Source: Bradyrhizobium sp. AZCC 1721
GTDB lineage: Bacteria; Pseudomonadota; Alphaproteobacteria; Rhizobiales; Xanthobacteraceae
Assembly (NCBI RefSeq): GCF_036924715.1
Contig: NZ_JAZHSB010000001.1
Span: forward strand, 124,001 to 188,000
Length of the DNA: 64,000 nucleotides
Direction: 5' to 3'
In this document: piece by piece, positions 9,759 to 18,844 of the stretch
How positions within the stretch are numbered: position 1 is the first letter of the stretch
Layout of the letters: the number at the start of each line of letters is the position of its first letter
Position numbers and translations under genes: made by a program
The notes under the pieces: generated by a model
What the model was told of the DNA's origin: nothing
The model's database searches: none
What the model saw: the letters and a program-made list of their open reading frames with translations, nothing else

Positions 9759-11453
9759 ATGATGTCTGGCGTTACTTTCAACCGCAAACGGGTCAAACTC
9801 AAGAAGCTTCTGGGAATCCGGGCACGGCTTGCGCTGCTCGCCGTGATGCTGGTGGCGCCCTTGATGCTGGAACGGGTCCGTTCGCTCGAAGACGCGCGCG
9901 CCAAGCAGATCGCGATGGCTTCGGAGGAATACGCCAACACTACGCTGCACACTGCGGAGACCCAGCGCGAGGTCGTCTCCTCGGTCGAGGCCATGCTGAA
10001 ATCGGCTGCCTATATCCGCGCCTCCAGCGGCATCGGGCGCAGTTGCGAAATCTTGCGCGCCAGCCTGCCGACCAACCTGCCCTGGATCCGCAGCATCATG
10101 ATCGTCAGCAAGGACGGCGTGGTGCAGTGCTCGACGCTGAACATGCTGGTCGGCCTCAACATCGGCGACCGTGAGTATTTCCGAAAAGCACAACAGACCC
10201 GCGACTTCGTTTTCAGCGACTATTTGTTCGCCAGGGTAAGCAATAGACCGATCCTGATGGCGGCCTATCCAGTAGCCGCAATCAATCAAGAAGAAGACGC
10301 CGTGGTGGTCGCCGGCATCAATCTCGACTGGATGTCGAAGATCATGGCCAAGCTCGGCGGACGGCCGGGGATTTCAGCGCTGCTGGTCGACGGCGCCGGC
10401 GTCGTGCTGGCCGCGCCGGCGGATGAGGCCAGCATGATTGGCAAGCCGCTCAACAACGTGCCGCTGCTGACGGCCATCGCTCACAAGGCGCTTGTTTCCG
10501 ACACCCCGATGGGCTCGCTTTCCTTCACCGCAGCCGACGGGTCGCAACGCGCGATCAGTTTCGCGCGCATTCCCGGCACGCAGTCCCGCCTGATCGTCAG
10601 CATCGACGAGGCCAAAATCACGGCGGCGATCAACCGCGATATCCGCACCGCCTACCTGCAGCTCGGACTAGTCTGCCTGTTCGTGTTGCTCGGCGCGCTG
10701 ATCGGCGCGGAAAAGCTCATCATCAACCCGATCGAAGTCATGACCGGCATGGCCAGGCGATTCGGCGAAGGCGACTGGTCGGCCCGCGTCTCGCACAGCC
10801 GCCTGCCGTCGGAATTCATGCCGCTGGCCCGCGCCTTCAACGCGATGGCGGCGCAACTCAGCCAGCGCGAACGCGAGCTCGTTGCCACCAACGACCGGCT
10901 CACCGTGATGGCCTCGATCGACATGCTCTCCGGCCTCGCCAACAGGCGCGGTTTCCAGAGCCGGCTCGATTTCGAATGGATGAAGGCGCAGCAGTATCAT
11001 AGCGAGCTGTCGCTGCTGATGATCGATGTCGATCACTTCAAGCTCTACAACGACACCTATGGCCACCCGGAAGGCGACGCCTGCCTCACCCGGATCGGCG
11101 AAGCGCTGGCCGGCATCGCCGCCGACAATCTGGGCTTTGCCGGCCGCTATGGCGGCGAGGAATTCTGCCTGCTGCTGCCGAACACCAGCACGCAGAAAGC
11201 ACTCGAGATTGGCGAAACCGTGCGCGCCACCGTTCAAGGCCTCGGCCTGCCGCACATCACCTCCAGCCACCGCACCGTCACCGTCAGCGTCGGCGTCGCC
11301 GCGACGCTTCCGAACGACGCCCAAACCCCCGGCGAGCTGATCGAGGCGGCGGATGCCGCCCTCTACGCCGCCAAACACCGCGGGCGAAATACCGTGGTCG
11401 AGCACGGCTTTGCAAAGCTGGTGGGCGAGGCGGGGATCGCGATGGCCGGGTGA
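9759..11453 (+). CDS. membrane-bound diguanylate cyclase with periplasmic sensor and HAMP domain
   Basis: About 564 residues. A transmembrane helix near residues 12-30, a periplasmic Cache-like sensor of about 270 residues, a second helix (LVCLFVLLGALIGAEKL), a HAMP linker (NPIEVMTGMARRFGEGDWSARV) and a C-terminal GGDEF domain. The active-site loop is GGEEF (residues 465-469) and the DxLxGLANRR segment is intact, so it should synthesise cyclic di-GMP. No EAL domain is present, and no obvious RxxD inhibitory site lies just before GGEEF. Two adjacent ATG codons (9759, 9762) follow a G-rich ribosome-binding site; longer in-frame starts from 9654 are unlikely. Confidence 0.88.
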   Translation: MMSGVTFNRKRVKLKKLLGIRARLALLAVMLVAPLMLERVRSLEDARAKQIAMASEEYANTTLHTAETQREVVSSVEAMLKSAAYIRASSGIGRSCEILRASLPTNLPWIRSIMIVSKDGVVQCSTLNMLVGLNIGDREYFRKAQQTRDFVFSDYLFARVSNRPILMAAYPVAAINQEEDAVVVAGINLDWMSKIMAKLGGRPGISALLVDGAGVVLAAPADEASMIGKPLNNVPLLTAIAHKALVSDTPMGSLSFTAADGSQRAISFARIPGTQSRLIVSIDEAKITAAINRDIRTAYLQLGLVCLFVLLGALIGAEKLIINPIEVMTGMARRFGEGDWSARVSHSRLPSEFMPLARAFNAMAAQLSQRERELVATNDRLTVMASIDMLSGLANRRGFQSRLDFEWMKAQQYHSELSLLMIDVDHFKLYNDTYGHPEGDACLTRIGEALAGIAADNLGFAGRYGGEEFCLLLPNTSTQKALEIGETVRATVQGLGLPHITSSHRTVTVSVGVAATLPNDAQTPGELIEAADAALYAAKHRGRNTVVEHGFAKLVGEAGIAMAG

Positions 11454-11583
11454 GCGGACGCTCCACGCCATCGGCTAAAACGCCCCATCCCACTGTCCCA
11501 ACCCGTTGACCCCGCAGCCGCTTTTATGGCCTAGTCCGCCGTCCTCTGGATGGGACCCGAATCCACAAAAAGCCTGCGATTCC

Positions 11584-14208
11584 ATGACTTCCGAACGTTA
11601 CAACGCCCGTGATTCCGAGCCGCGCTGGCAACGCCAGTGGGACGAAAAGGCGATCTTCGCCTCGAAAAACGACGATCCGCGGCCGAAATACTACGTGCTC
11701 GAGATGTTCCCCTACCCGTCCGGGCGCATCCATATCGGGCATGTCCGGAACTACACGCTGGGCGACGTGCTGGCCCGCTTCATGCGCGCCAAGGGTTTCA
11801 ACGTGCTGCACCCGATGGGCTGGGACGCCTTCGGGCTGCCGGCCGAGAATGCCGCGATCGAGCGCAAGGTCGCGCCCAAGGCCTGGACCTACGACAATAT
11901 CGCCGCGATGAAAAAGCAGTTGCGGTCGATCGGGCTGTCGCTCGACTGGTCGCGCGAGTTCGCGACCTGCGATCCCGCCTATTACAAGCATCAGCAGAAG
12001 ATGTTCTTGGACTTTCTGCGCGCGGGACTGGCCGAACGCGAGAAGCGCAAGATCAACTGGGATCCGGTCGACATGACCGTCCTCGCCAACGAGCAGGTGA
12101 TCGACGGCCGCGGCTGGCGCTCCGGCGCCGTCGTCGAGCAGCGCGAGATGAACCAGTGGGTCTTCAAGATCACGAAGTACTCGCAGGAACTGCTGGACGC
12201 GCTGGATGGGCTGGATCGCTGGCCGGACAAGGTCCGGCTGATGCAGCGCAATTGGATCGGCCGCAGCGAAGGCATGCTGGTGCGTTTCGCGCTCGATCCG
12301 GCCACAACGCCGACGGGCGAATCCGAGCTGAAAGTCTTCACCACGCGACATGACACGCTGTTCGGCGCAAAATTCATGGCGATTGCAGCGGACCATCCGC
12401 TGGCGCAGGCTGCGGCTGCGAAGAACCCGAAGCTTGCGGAATTCATTGCCGAGGTCAAACGGATCGGCACCGCGCAGGAAATCATCGATACCGCTGAGAA
12501 GCAGGGTTTTGACACCGGCATCCGCGCGGTCCATCCGTTCGATCCGAACTGGAAGCTGCCGGTTTACGTCGCCAACTTCGTGCTGATGGAATACGGCACG
12601 GGCGCGATCTTCGGCTGCCCGGCGCATGACCAGCGCGACCTCGATTTCGTCAACAAATACGGGCTCGGCAACACACCGGTGGTCTGTCCCGAAGGCCAGG
12701 ACCCGAAAACCTTTGTTATCACCGATACCGCCTATGACGGCGAGGGCCGCATGATCAATTCTCGCTTCCTCGATAGGATGACCATCGAGCAGGCGAAGGA
12801 AGAGGTGGCGAAGCGGCTCGAAGCAGAAGTTCGCGGCAATGCGCCGGTCGGCGAACGCAAGGTGAATTTCCGACTGCGCGACTGGGGCATTTCGCGGCAG
12901 CGTTATTGGGGCTGCCCGATCCCGGTGATCCACTGCCCGAAATGCGACGTGGTGCCGGTGCCGGACGATCAGCTTCCGGTGACGCTGCCGGAGGACGCTA
13001 CCTTCGACAAGCCCGGCAACGCGCTCGACCATCACCCGACCTGGAAGCACGTCACCTGCCCCAAATGCGGCGGCAAGGCGCAGCGTGAAACCGACACCAT
13101 GGACACCTTCGTGGATTCGTCCTGGTATTTTGCGCGCTTCACCGATCCCTGGAACGAGAAGGCGCCGACCACGCCCGATGTCGCCAACCGGATGATGCCG
13201 GTCGACCAGTATATCGGCGGCGTCGAGCACGCGATCCTGCATCTGCTCTATAGCCGCTTCTTCACCCGCGCGATGAAAGCGACCGGCCACATCGGCATGG
13301 ATGAGCCGTTCGCCGGCATGTTCACGCAAGGCATGGTGGTGCACGAGACCTACCAGAAAGCCGACGGCTCCTATGTGACGCCAGCCGAGGTGAAGGTCGA
13401 GACCGGCGGCAATGGCCGCCGGGCCACGCTGCTCGACAGCGGCGAAGAGGTCACGATCGGCGCGATCGAAAAGATGTCGAAGTCGAAGAAGAACACCGTC
13501 GATCCCGACGACATCATCGCGACCTATGGCGCCGACGTGGCGCGCTGGTTCATGCTGTCGGACTCGCCCCCGGATCGCGACGTGATCTGGAGCGACGAGC
13601 GCGTGCAGGGTGCATCACGCTTCGTGCAGCGGCTGTGGCGGCTGGTCAACGAGTCCGCCGAAATCGCCAAGGTGGCCCCGGCCGACCGTCCGGCCTCGTT
13701 CGGGGCGGATGCGCTTGCCTTGCGCAAGGCCGCCCATGGCGCGCTGGACAAGGTGTCGTCCGGGATCGAGCGGCTGCATTTCAATGTCTGCCTTGCTCAT
13801 ATCCGGGAATTCACCAATGCGCTGGCCGAGGTGCTGGGCCGTGAGGAGAAGCCGGCGCCGGATCTGGCCTGGTCCGTCCGGGAGGCGGCAATCATCCTGG
13901 TTCAATTGTTCTCCCCGATGATGCCGCATCTGGCCGAGGAGTGCTGGCAGGTTCTGGGGCAGTCCGGGCTGATTTCGGAGGCCAACTGGCCCCAAATCGA
14001 ACGCGATCTGCTGGTTGAAGACACTGTGACGCTGGTGGTCCAGGTCAATGGCAAGAAGCGGGGTGATGTTACCGTGCCACGGGTCGCCCAAAATCCGGAA
14101 ATTGAGGCTGCCGTTTTGGCGCTCGATGCGGTAAAACTCGCCCTCGGCGGCAAGACCGTCCGCAAGGTAATCGTAGTTCCCATGAGGATCGTGAATGTCG
14201 TTGGCTAG
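11584..14208 (+). CDS. leuS: leucyl-tRNA synthetase
   Basis: An 874-residue class Ia aminoacyl-tRNA synthetase that charges tRNA-Leu. It shows the HIGH motif (HIGHVRNY, His50), a CP1 editing domain, a zinc-type insertion (HCPKCDVVP and TCPKCGG), KMSKS (residues 630-634) and an anticodon-binding domain. Start chosen at MTSERYN (ATG 11584); the longer reading from 11506 adds an unrelated stretch. Its 3' end overlaps lptE by 14 bases. Confidence 0.97.
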   Translation: MTSERYNARDSEPRWQRQWDEKAIFASKNDDPRPKYYVLEMFPYPSGRIHIGHVRNYTLGDVLARFMRAKGFNVLHPMGWDAFGLPAENAAIERKVAPKAWTYDNIAAMKKQLRSIGLSLDWSREFATCDPAYYKHQQKMFLDFLRAGLAEREKRKINWDPVDMTVLANEQVIDGRGWRSGAVVEQREMNQWVFKITKYSQELLDALDGLDRWPDKVRLMQRNWIGRSEGMLVRFALDPATTPTGESELKVFTTRHDTLFGAKFMAIAADHPLAQAAAAKNPKLAEFIAEVKRIGTAQEIIDTAEKQGFDTGIRAVHPFDPNWKLPVYVANFVLMEYGTGAIFGCPAHDQRDLDFVNKYGLGNTPVVCPEGQDPKTFVITDTAYDGEGRMINSRFLDRMTIEQAKEEVAKRLEAEVRGNAPVGERKVNFRLRDWGISRQRYWGCPIPVIHCPKCDVVPVPDDQLPVTLPEDATFDKPGNALDHHPTWKHVTCPKCGGKAQRETDTMDTFVDSSWYFARFTDPWNEKAPTTPDVANRMMPVDQYIGGVEHAILHLLYSRFFTRAMKATGHIGMDEPFAGMFTQGMVVHETYQKADGSYVTPAEVKVETGGNGRRATLLDSGEEVTIGAIEKMSKSKKNTVDPDDIIATYGADVARWFMLSDSPPDRDVIWSDERVQGASRFVQRLWRLVNESAEIAKVAPADRPASFGADALALRKAAHGALDKVSSGIERLHFNVCLAHIREFTNALAEVLGREEKPAPDLAWSVREAAIILVQLFSPMMPHLAEECWQVLGQSGLISEANWPQIERDLLVEDTVTLVVQVNGKKRGDVTVPRVAQNPEIEAAVLALDAVKLALGGKTVRKVIVVPMRIVNVVG

Positions 14209-14746
14209 GACCCGGATCGCCGTTCGGCTCATCGCCGTCGCCGCTCTGGCGGCGCTCACAGCGGGCTGTTTCCAGCCGATGTATGCCGAACGCACGGACG
14301 GCAAGCCCGGCTTGCGCGAAAAGCTGATGGGCGTGGAAATCCCGCCGGTCGACAAGAACAACGCCTCGCGGGAAGCCCGAATTCAGGTCGAGATCCGCAA
14401 CGCGCTGGCGTTCAAGCTCTACGGCAACGCCACCGGCATGCCGCCGACCCATCGGCTGGTGCTGCGGTTCAACACCACCCGCTCTTCGCTGATTCTCGAT
14501 CCGGCCACCGCCCTGCCGTCGAGCGAAAACTACGGCATCGACGCGCAATACAATCTCATCGACCTCGCCACCAACAAGTCGGTCATGACGGGCACGACGT
14601 TCTCCCGCGTGTCCTATGACGTCCCCGGCCAGTTGCAGCGCTTCGCCCGCGCCCGCGCCTTCCGCGACGCCGAGGACCGCGCCGCCAACGAGATCGCGGA
14701 AAACATCCAGACTCGGCTCGCGTCCTACTTCTACGCCGGCACCTGA
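14195..14746 (+). CDS. lptE: LPS-assembly lipoprotein LptE
   Basis: A 183-residue outer-membrane lipoprotein that plugs the LptD barrel for lipopolysaccharide export. A signal peptide ends in a lipobox (LTAGC, Cys about residue 25), followed by FQPMYAER, the typical alphaproteobacterial LptE start. It overlaps the end of leuS and precedes holA, the conserved leuS-lptE-holA order. Confidence 0.88.
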   Translation: MSLARTRIAVRLIAVAALAALTAGCFQPMYAERTDGKPGLREKLMGVEIPPVDKNNASREARIQVEIRNALAFKLYGNATGMPPTHRLVLRFNTTRSSLILDPATALPSSENYGIDAQYNLIDLATNKSVMTGTTFSRVSYDVPGQLQRFARARAFRDAEDRAANEIAENIQTRLASYFYAGT

Positions 14747-14753
14747 CAACGAT

Positions 14754-14851
14754 CGTCATTCCGGGGGCGCGCGAAGCGCGAACCCGGAATCTCGTTCCGA
14801 CAATCTCCAGATTCCGGGTCTAAGGCCTTCGCCCGCATCCCGGAAATGACG
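14754..14851. repeat. palindromic repeat (CGTCATTCCGGG type)
   Basis: Starts CGTCATTCCGGGG and ends CCCGGAAATGACG, with internal copies of the CCCGGAAT / ATTCCGGGT pair. It is a REP-like element filling the lptE-holA gap; this motif is widespread in Bradyrhizobium intergenic DNA. Confidence 0.7.
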
Positions 14852-14865
14852 AATGAAGGTCCGTC

Positions 14866-15894
14866 GTGGTCGCGCTCCGCGGAAAAGACATCGACGCTTT
14901 TCTCGCCCGGCCTGATGCCGGCCGCCCTATCATCCTGCTGTACGGTCCTGACGCCGGTCTCGTGCGCGAGCGCGCCGACGCGCTGATTGCATCGGCAGTC
15001 GACGATCCCAATGATCCCTTTTCGCTGGTGCGGCTCGACGGCGACGAGCTGGCGGCCGAGCCATCGCGACTGGTCGATGAGGCCATGACGATCCCGATGT
15101 TCGGCGGCCGGCGTGCCATTCGTGTGCGCGCCGGCTCCCGCAGTTTTGCCAGCGGCGTCGATACGCTGGCTGATTCGCCGATCAAGGATTGCCGCATCGT
15201 GATCGAGGCCGGCGAGTTGCGACCGGAATCGCCGCTGCGCAAGGCCTGCGAGCGCGCCAAGAGCGCAGTCGCCATCGCCTGCTATCCCGACACCGAGCGC
15301 GACCTTGCTCGATTGATCGAGGAGGAACTACGGACTTCCAATTTGCGCATCGCCTCCGATGCCCGCGCCGTGCTGATGTCGCTGCTCGGCGGCGACCGCC
15401 AGGCCTCGCGCAACGAGCTCCGCAAGCTTGCTCTCTATTCCCACGGCAGGGGCGAGATTGCGCTCGACGACGTCATGACCGTCGTCTCCGATGCGTCCGA
15501 GCTAAAGCTCGACCCGATCGTCGATGGCGCGTTCGCCGGCAAACCTGACCTGGTCGAAAGCGAATTCGCCAAGGCGATGGTCGCCGGCACCTATCCCGGC
15601 GTCATCATTTCGGCCGCCCAGCGTCAGGCTGCCTGGCTGCACAAATCGGCGCTTGCGGTTGCTGACGGAACGCCCGTCTCCACCTTGCTCGAGGGCGGCT
15701 ATCCGCGTCTGCACTTCTCGCGAAAGGGCGCCGTCGAAATCGCGCTGCGCAATTTCAGCGCGCCGCGGCTGGCCACCATCATCGATCAGCTCGGAACCGC
15801 CGCCCTCGACATGCGCAAGCAGGCTTCGCTCGCGTCAGCCATCGCGCTGCGCACGCTGCTGTCGATTGCGGCGAATGCCAAGCGGCGGGGGTGA
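14866..15894 (+). CDS. holA: DNA polymerase III subunit delta
   Basis: A 342-residue clamp-loader subunit that opens the beta clamp. Recognisable segments are the N-terminal ILLYGPDAGLVRERADAL, LVRLDGDELA and the C-terminal collar helix region. The start is GTG 14866: the two nearby upstream ATG codons (14846, 14853) are out of frame. It is the third gene of the leuS-lptE-holA group. Confidence 0.9.
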   Translation: MVALRGKDIDAFLARPDAGRPIILLYGPDAGLVRERADALIASAVDDPNDPFSLVRLDGDELAAEPSRLVDEAMTIPMFGGRRAIRVRAGSRSFASGVDTLADSPIKDCRIVIEAGELRPESPLRKACERAKSAVAIACYPDTERDLARLIEEELRTSNLRIASDARAVLMSLLGGDRQASRNELRKLALYSHGRGEIALDDVMTVVSDASELKLDPIVDGAFAGKPDLVESEFAKAMVAGTYPGVIISAAQRQAAWLHKSALAVADGTPVSTLLEGGYPRLHFSRKGAVEIALRNFSAPRLATIIDQLGTAALDMRKQASLASAIALRTLLSIAANAKRRG

Positions 15895-15916
15895 GCCATC
15901 AGGCGATAATCTCGGC

Positions 15917-16083
15917 GTCGTCCCTGCGGAAAGCAGGGACCCATAACCACAGGATCTTGTTGACTAGGAAGGCCGTCGAGCAGTTCGCCTAATAAATTCC
16001 GCCGCGGCGTATGGGTCCCGGGTCGCGCGGAGCCTGTCATCGGGCGCGCGTTCGCGCGACCCGTTGGCTTGCCCGGGACGACG
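15917..16083. repeat. palindromic interspersed repeat, long form
   Basis: GTCGTCCCTGCGGAAAGCAG at the left and GCCCGGGACGACG at the right. The GCCGCGGCGTATGGGTCCCG core and the GGAGCCTGTCAT segment are shared with the 5821 copy. Located between convergent holA and parB. Confidence 0.7.
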
Positions 16084-16091
16084 GAGATATC

Positions 16092-16976
16092 TCAACTCCC
16101 CTTCTCCAGCCTTCGCATCACTTCGTCGAGTTGTTCGAGGTTACGGTAACTGATCTGGACGGTGCCGCCGGGATCGCGGTGGTTGACGGTCACTTTGAGG
16201 CCGAGCGCGTCGCTGACGCGTTTCTCCAGCGCGATGGTGTCGGGATCCTTTGTCTTGCCGCCACCGCTGCGCGCCTTCTGCGGCTTGCGCTCTGGCACGC
16301 CCTCTTCGTGGGCAAGCGCCTCGGTCTGACGGACGTTGAGGCCTTCGGCGACGATGCGCTTGGCGGCCGCCAGCGGATCGGGCACGCTGATCAGCGCGCG
16401 GGCGTGTCCCGCCGACAATTCACCGCTCGCGATAAGGGCCTGCACCTCCGCCGGCAGCTTTGTCAGCCGCATCATGTTGGCAACGTGGCTGCGGCTCTTG
16501 CCGACTTCCTTGGCGATGTCTTCCTGGCTTCGTTTGAATTCGTCGGCCAGCGCGTGATAACCTTGCGCCTCTTCCATCGCGTTGAGGTCTTCGCGCTGCA
16601 CGTTCTCGATGATCATGATCTCGAGTGCGTCGCTGTCGCTGACATCGATGGGAACGATCGGCACCTCGTGCAAGCTGGCGAGCTGCGCCGCCCGCCAGCG
16701 CCGTTCGCCAGCGATGATCTCATAGCGGTCTTGCGCGCCTTTCACCGGCCGCACCACGATCGGCTGGATCACGCCGTGCTGCTTGACGGAGGAGGCGAGC
16801 TCGCCCAGTTCGGCATCGGAAAATGTCCGGCGCGGGTTGCGGGGATTTGGTTTTAAAAATTCGATCGGTACCTTGCGCTGGTTGCGCGGCCGTTCGACAT
16901 GCGCGGCCTCGCCGCCGACGTCCCCGATCAGACTTGCGAGACCACGACCCAGTCGCGAACGCGTTTCGTCGGCCAT
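16092..16976 (-). CDS. parB: chromosome-partitioning protein ParB
   Basis: A 294-residue CTP-dependent parS-binding clamp for chromosome segregation. Visible are LGRGLASLIGD at the N terminus, the CTP-binding GERRWRAAQLA, ENVQREDLNAMEEAQGY, the helix-turn-helix region (VGKSRSHVANMMRLTKLP) and a C-terminal dimerisation domain. ATG 16976 has a good AGGGAG ribosome-binding site; an in-frame GTG at 17000 would add eight residues. A 191-base repeat-rich gap separates it from parA, and four parS sites lie 1.6-4 kb away. Confidence 0.96.
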   Translation of the reverse strand: MADETRSRLGRGLASLIGDVGGEAAHVERPRNQRKVPIEFLKPNPRNPRRTFSDAELGELASSVKQHGVIQPIVVRPVKGAQDRYEIIAGERRWRAAQLASLHEVPIVPIDVSDSDALEIMIIENVQREDLNAMEEAQGYHALADEFKRSQEDIAKEVGKSRSHVANMMRLTKLPAEVQALIASGELSAGHARALISVPDPLAAAKRIVAEGLNVRQTEALAHEEGVPERKPQKARSGGGKTKDPDTIALEKRVSDALGLKVTVNHRDPGGTVQISYRNLEQLDEVMRRLEKGS

Positions 16977-17033
16977 CGCCGCCAACTCCCTAGGATTCAC
17001 TTGGCTACTCCACTACAGAATTCGATTGCCAGT

Positions 17034-17160
17034 AGGGTGGGCAAAGCGACGCGTGCCCACCAGCTTTCGCGACGGCGCGCGTAGGATGGGTAGAGCGAAG
17101 CGAAACCCATCTCCTTCATCGCGCGCCTTGATGGGTATCGCTGCGCTCAACCCATCCTAC
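17034..17160. repeat. palindromic repeats between parA and parB
   Basis: A perfect terminal palindrome GTAGGATGGGT (17081) / ACCCATCCTAC (17160) frames an 80-bp element, preceded by a shorter GTAGGGTGGGCAAAGCG / GTGCCCACC piece at 17034-17062. A second copy of the GTAGGATGG type is at 18740-18818. Its hairpin lies between the two par genes and could lower parB expression relative to parA; that effect is only inferred. Confidence 0.7.
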
Positions 17161-17167
17161 ATTCCCT

Positions 17168-18019
17168 CTAATGCGTCCGCAGCTCGCGCTCGCGCTGGAT
17201 CACTTCCGTCGCAAGCTTCAGATACGCTTCGCTGCCAACGCATTTGAGATCGTAGACCAGCACCGGCTTGCCGTAGGACGGCGCCTCGGAGATGCGGACG
17301 TTGCGCGGGATCATGGTGTCGTAGACCTTGGAGCCCATGAATTGCCTGACGTCGGCGACCACCTGATTCGACAGGTTGTTGCGCGAGTCGAACATCGTCA
17401 GCACGATGCCGTGGATCGACAGGTTCGGATTGAGCGTCGAGCGCACCTGCTCCACCGTCTGCAGCAATTGCGACAGACCTTCGAGCGCGAAAAACTCGCA
17501 CTGCAATGGCACCAGGATCGCGTCCGACGCTGCCATCGCGTTGACGGTGAGAAGATTGAGCGACGGCGGACAATCGATCAGCACATAGGTGTAGTCGGTG
17601 TCGGGCGCCGCGTTCTTGTTCAACGCCGCGATCGCATCGCGCAGGCGGAACGCGCGGCCCGGCGTCGTGCCGAGTTCGAGCTCGAGGCCCGACAGATCCA
17701 TCGTCGAGGACGCGATGTGCAGCCGCGGCACCGCGGTGGCAACCACCGCGTCGCGCAGCGGCGCTTCACCGATCAGCACGTCGTAGGTCGAGCAGTTGCG
17801 GTTGCGGCGATCGATGCCAAGGCCTGTCGAAGCGTTGCCCTGCGGATCGAGATCGACGATCAGCACGCGCTCGCCAATCGCCGCGAGCGCGGTGCCAAGA
17901 TTGATCGCTGTGGTAGTCTTACCGACGCCTCCCTTTTGGTTGGCGAGCGACAGGATGCGTGGATGAGGCGGCGGAGTTGGCTCCCTATCCTCTTGATATA
18001 ATTCATCTAATTCGGTCAT
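17168..18019 (-). CDS. parA: chromosome-partitioning ATPase ParA
   Basis: A 283-residue ParA/Soj ATPase. The deviant Walker A KGGVGKTTTAINL, switch I region DLDPQGNASTGLG and Walker B YVLIDCPPSL are intact. It forms the nucleoid-bound gradient that pulls ParB-parS complexes. Its start overlaps the rsmG stop by ATGA, so rsmG and parA are translationally coupled in the order rsmG-parA-parB. Confidence 0.97.
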   Translation of the reverse strand: MTELDELYQEDREPTPPPHPRILSLANQKGGVGKTTTAINLGTALAAIGERVLIVDLDPQGNASTGLGIDRRNRNCSTYDVLIGEAPLRDAVVATAVPRLHIASSTMDLSGLELELGTTPGRAFRLRDAIAALNKNAAPDTDYTYVLIDCPPSLNLLTVNAMAASDAILVPLQCEFFALEGLSQLLQTVEQVRSTLNPNLSIHGIVLTMFDSRNNLSNQVVADVRQFMGSKVYDTMIPRNVRISEAPSYGKPVLVYDLKCVGSEAYLKLATEVIQRERELRTH

Positions 18020-18714
18020 GCCCGATCGCCATGTGTGATCGCGGAGGGGTTGCGCCGCTCGATCCGATCGAGTTCGACGATCCAGCCGTGCCCGCCCGTT
18101 CGGCTGGAATGGAGTCGCGGTTCAATATTCCAATATTTGGTGGCCTCGGTCAATTCAGCCTCTACATCTTGACCCTTGAGAAACAAAGCTTTTGCGCCTT
18201 CTCTCACAAACGGCTCCGCGAAGCCGACAAGCTGATGTAATGGAGCCAGCGCCCGCGCGGTGACGCAATCGACGCGGTCACCGATTCTATCCACAATATC
18301 CCCGATTCCTGCCAAATGCACGATCGCAGCCGCAGATGTCACGCGGACCGCCTCGCGCAAAAAGGCTGCCTTTTTGGCGTTGCGCTCGACCAAATGGACG
18401 TTGGCGCCCGGCGTCTCCGCCAATACGCAAGCGAGCGCCACGCCGGGGAAGCCCCCACCGCTGCCGAGATCGACCCAGGTCTTTGCGGACGGCGCCAAGT
18501 CGAGGAGTTGCAGCGAATCGGAGATGTGGCGAGTCCACAGATTCGAAAGCGTCGACGGCGCCACGAGATTCGTTTTGGTCTGCCATTCGATGAGGAGATC
18601 GACATAGTGATTCAGCCGTGCCTCCGTTTCACGTGAAACGGGGGTGAGGGCCAGAGCGGCGGCCTTGTCTGAGGGCAGGACTGGGGAGAGGCTGGGAGCG
18701 GCGGCCTTCGCCAT
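18016..18714 (-). CDS. rsmG: 16S rRNA (guanine-N7) methyltransferase RsmG
   Basis: About 232 residues. It methylates G527 of 16S rRNA using SAM; the SAM-binding motif WVDLGSGGGFPGVALA is clear. Start chosen at MAKAAAP (ATG 18714), because the upstream extension runs through a palindromic repeat. A parS site (18625-18640) lies inside the coding sequence and encodes VSRET, so the same bases serve as protein code and segregation site. Confidence 0.93.
   Translation of the reverse strand: MAKAAAPSLSPVLPSDKAAALALTPVSRETEARLNHYVDLLIEWQTKTNLVAPSTLSNLWTRHISDSLQLLDLAPSAKTWVDLGSGGGFPGVALACVLAETPGANVHLVERNAKKAAFLREAVRVTSAAAIVHLAGIGDIVDRIGDRVDCVTARALAPLHQLVGFAEPFVREGAKALFLKGQDVEAELTEATKYWNIEPRLHSSRTGGHGWIVELDRIERRNPSAITHGDRA
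18625..18640. promoter_or_regulatory. parS: parS site 1 (inside rsmG)
   Basis: CGTTTCACGTGAAACG differs from the consensus TGTTTCACGTGAAACA only at the two outer bases and is a perfect palindrome. It lies within the rsmG coding region. Confidence 0.88.
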
Positions 18715-18739
18715 AGTGGTCTCACTGAGCGCAGCATGG

Positions 18740-18818
18740 GTAGGATGGGTGAAAGCGGAGCGACACCCATCAATCGCCGGAGCGCCAGGCGATGGGTATC
18801 GCAACGTTTCCATCCTAC
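18740..18818. repeat. palindromic repeat (GTAGGATGG type)
   Basis: GTAGGATGGGTGAAAGCGGAG at the left is mirrored by CCATCCTAC at the right. It matches the element between parA and parB and lies upstream of rsmG. Confidence 0.65.
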
Positions 18819-18823
18819 ATTCT

Positions 18824-18839
18824 TGTTTCACGTGAAACA
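18824..18839. promoter_or_regulatory. parS: parS site 2
   Basis: TGTTTCACGTGAAACA, an exact match to the parS consensus, lies between mnmG and rsmG. Confidence 0.93.
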
Positions 18840-18844
18840 GATTC

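Noticed and set aside
11524..13344. 606-codon minus-strand frame opposite leuS
   Set aside because: Shadow of leuS; no domain and His/Arg-rich composition.
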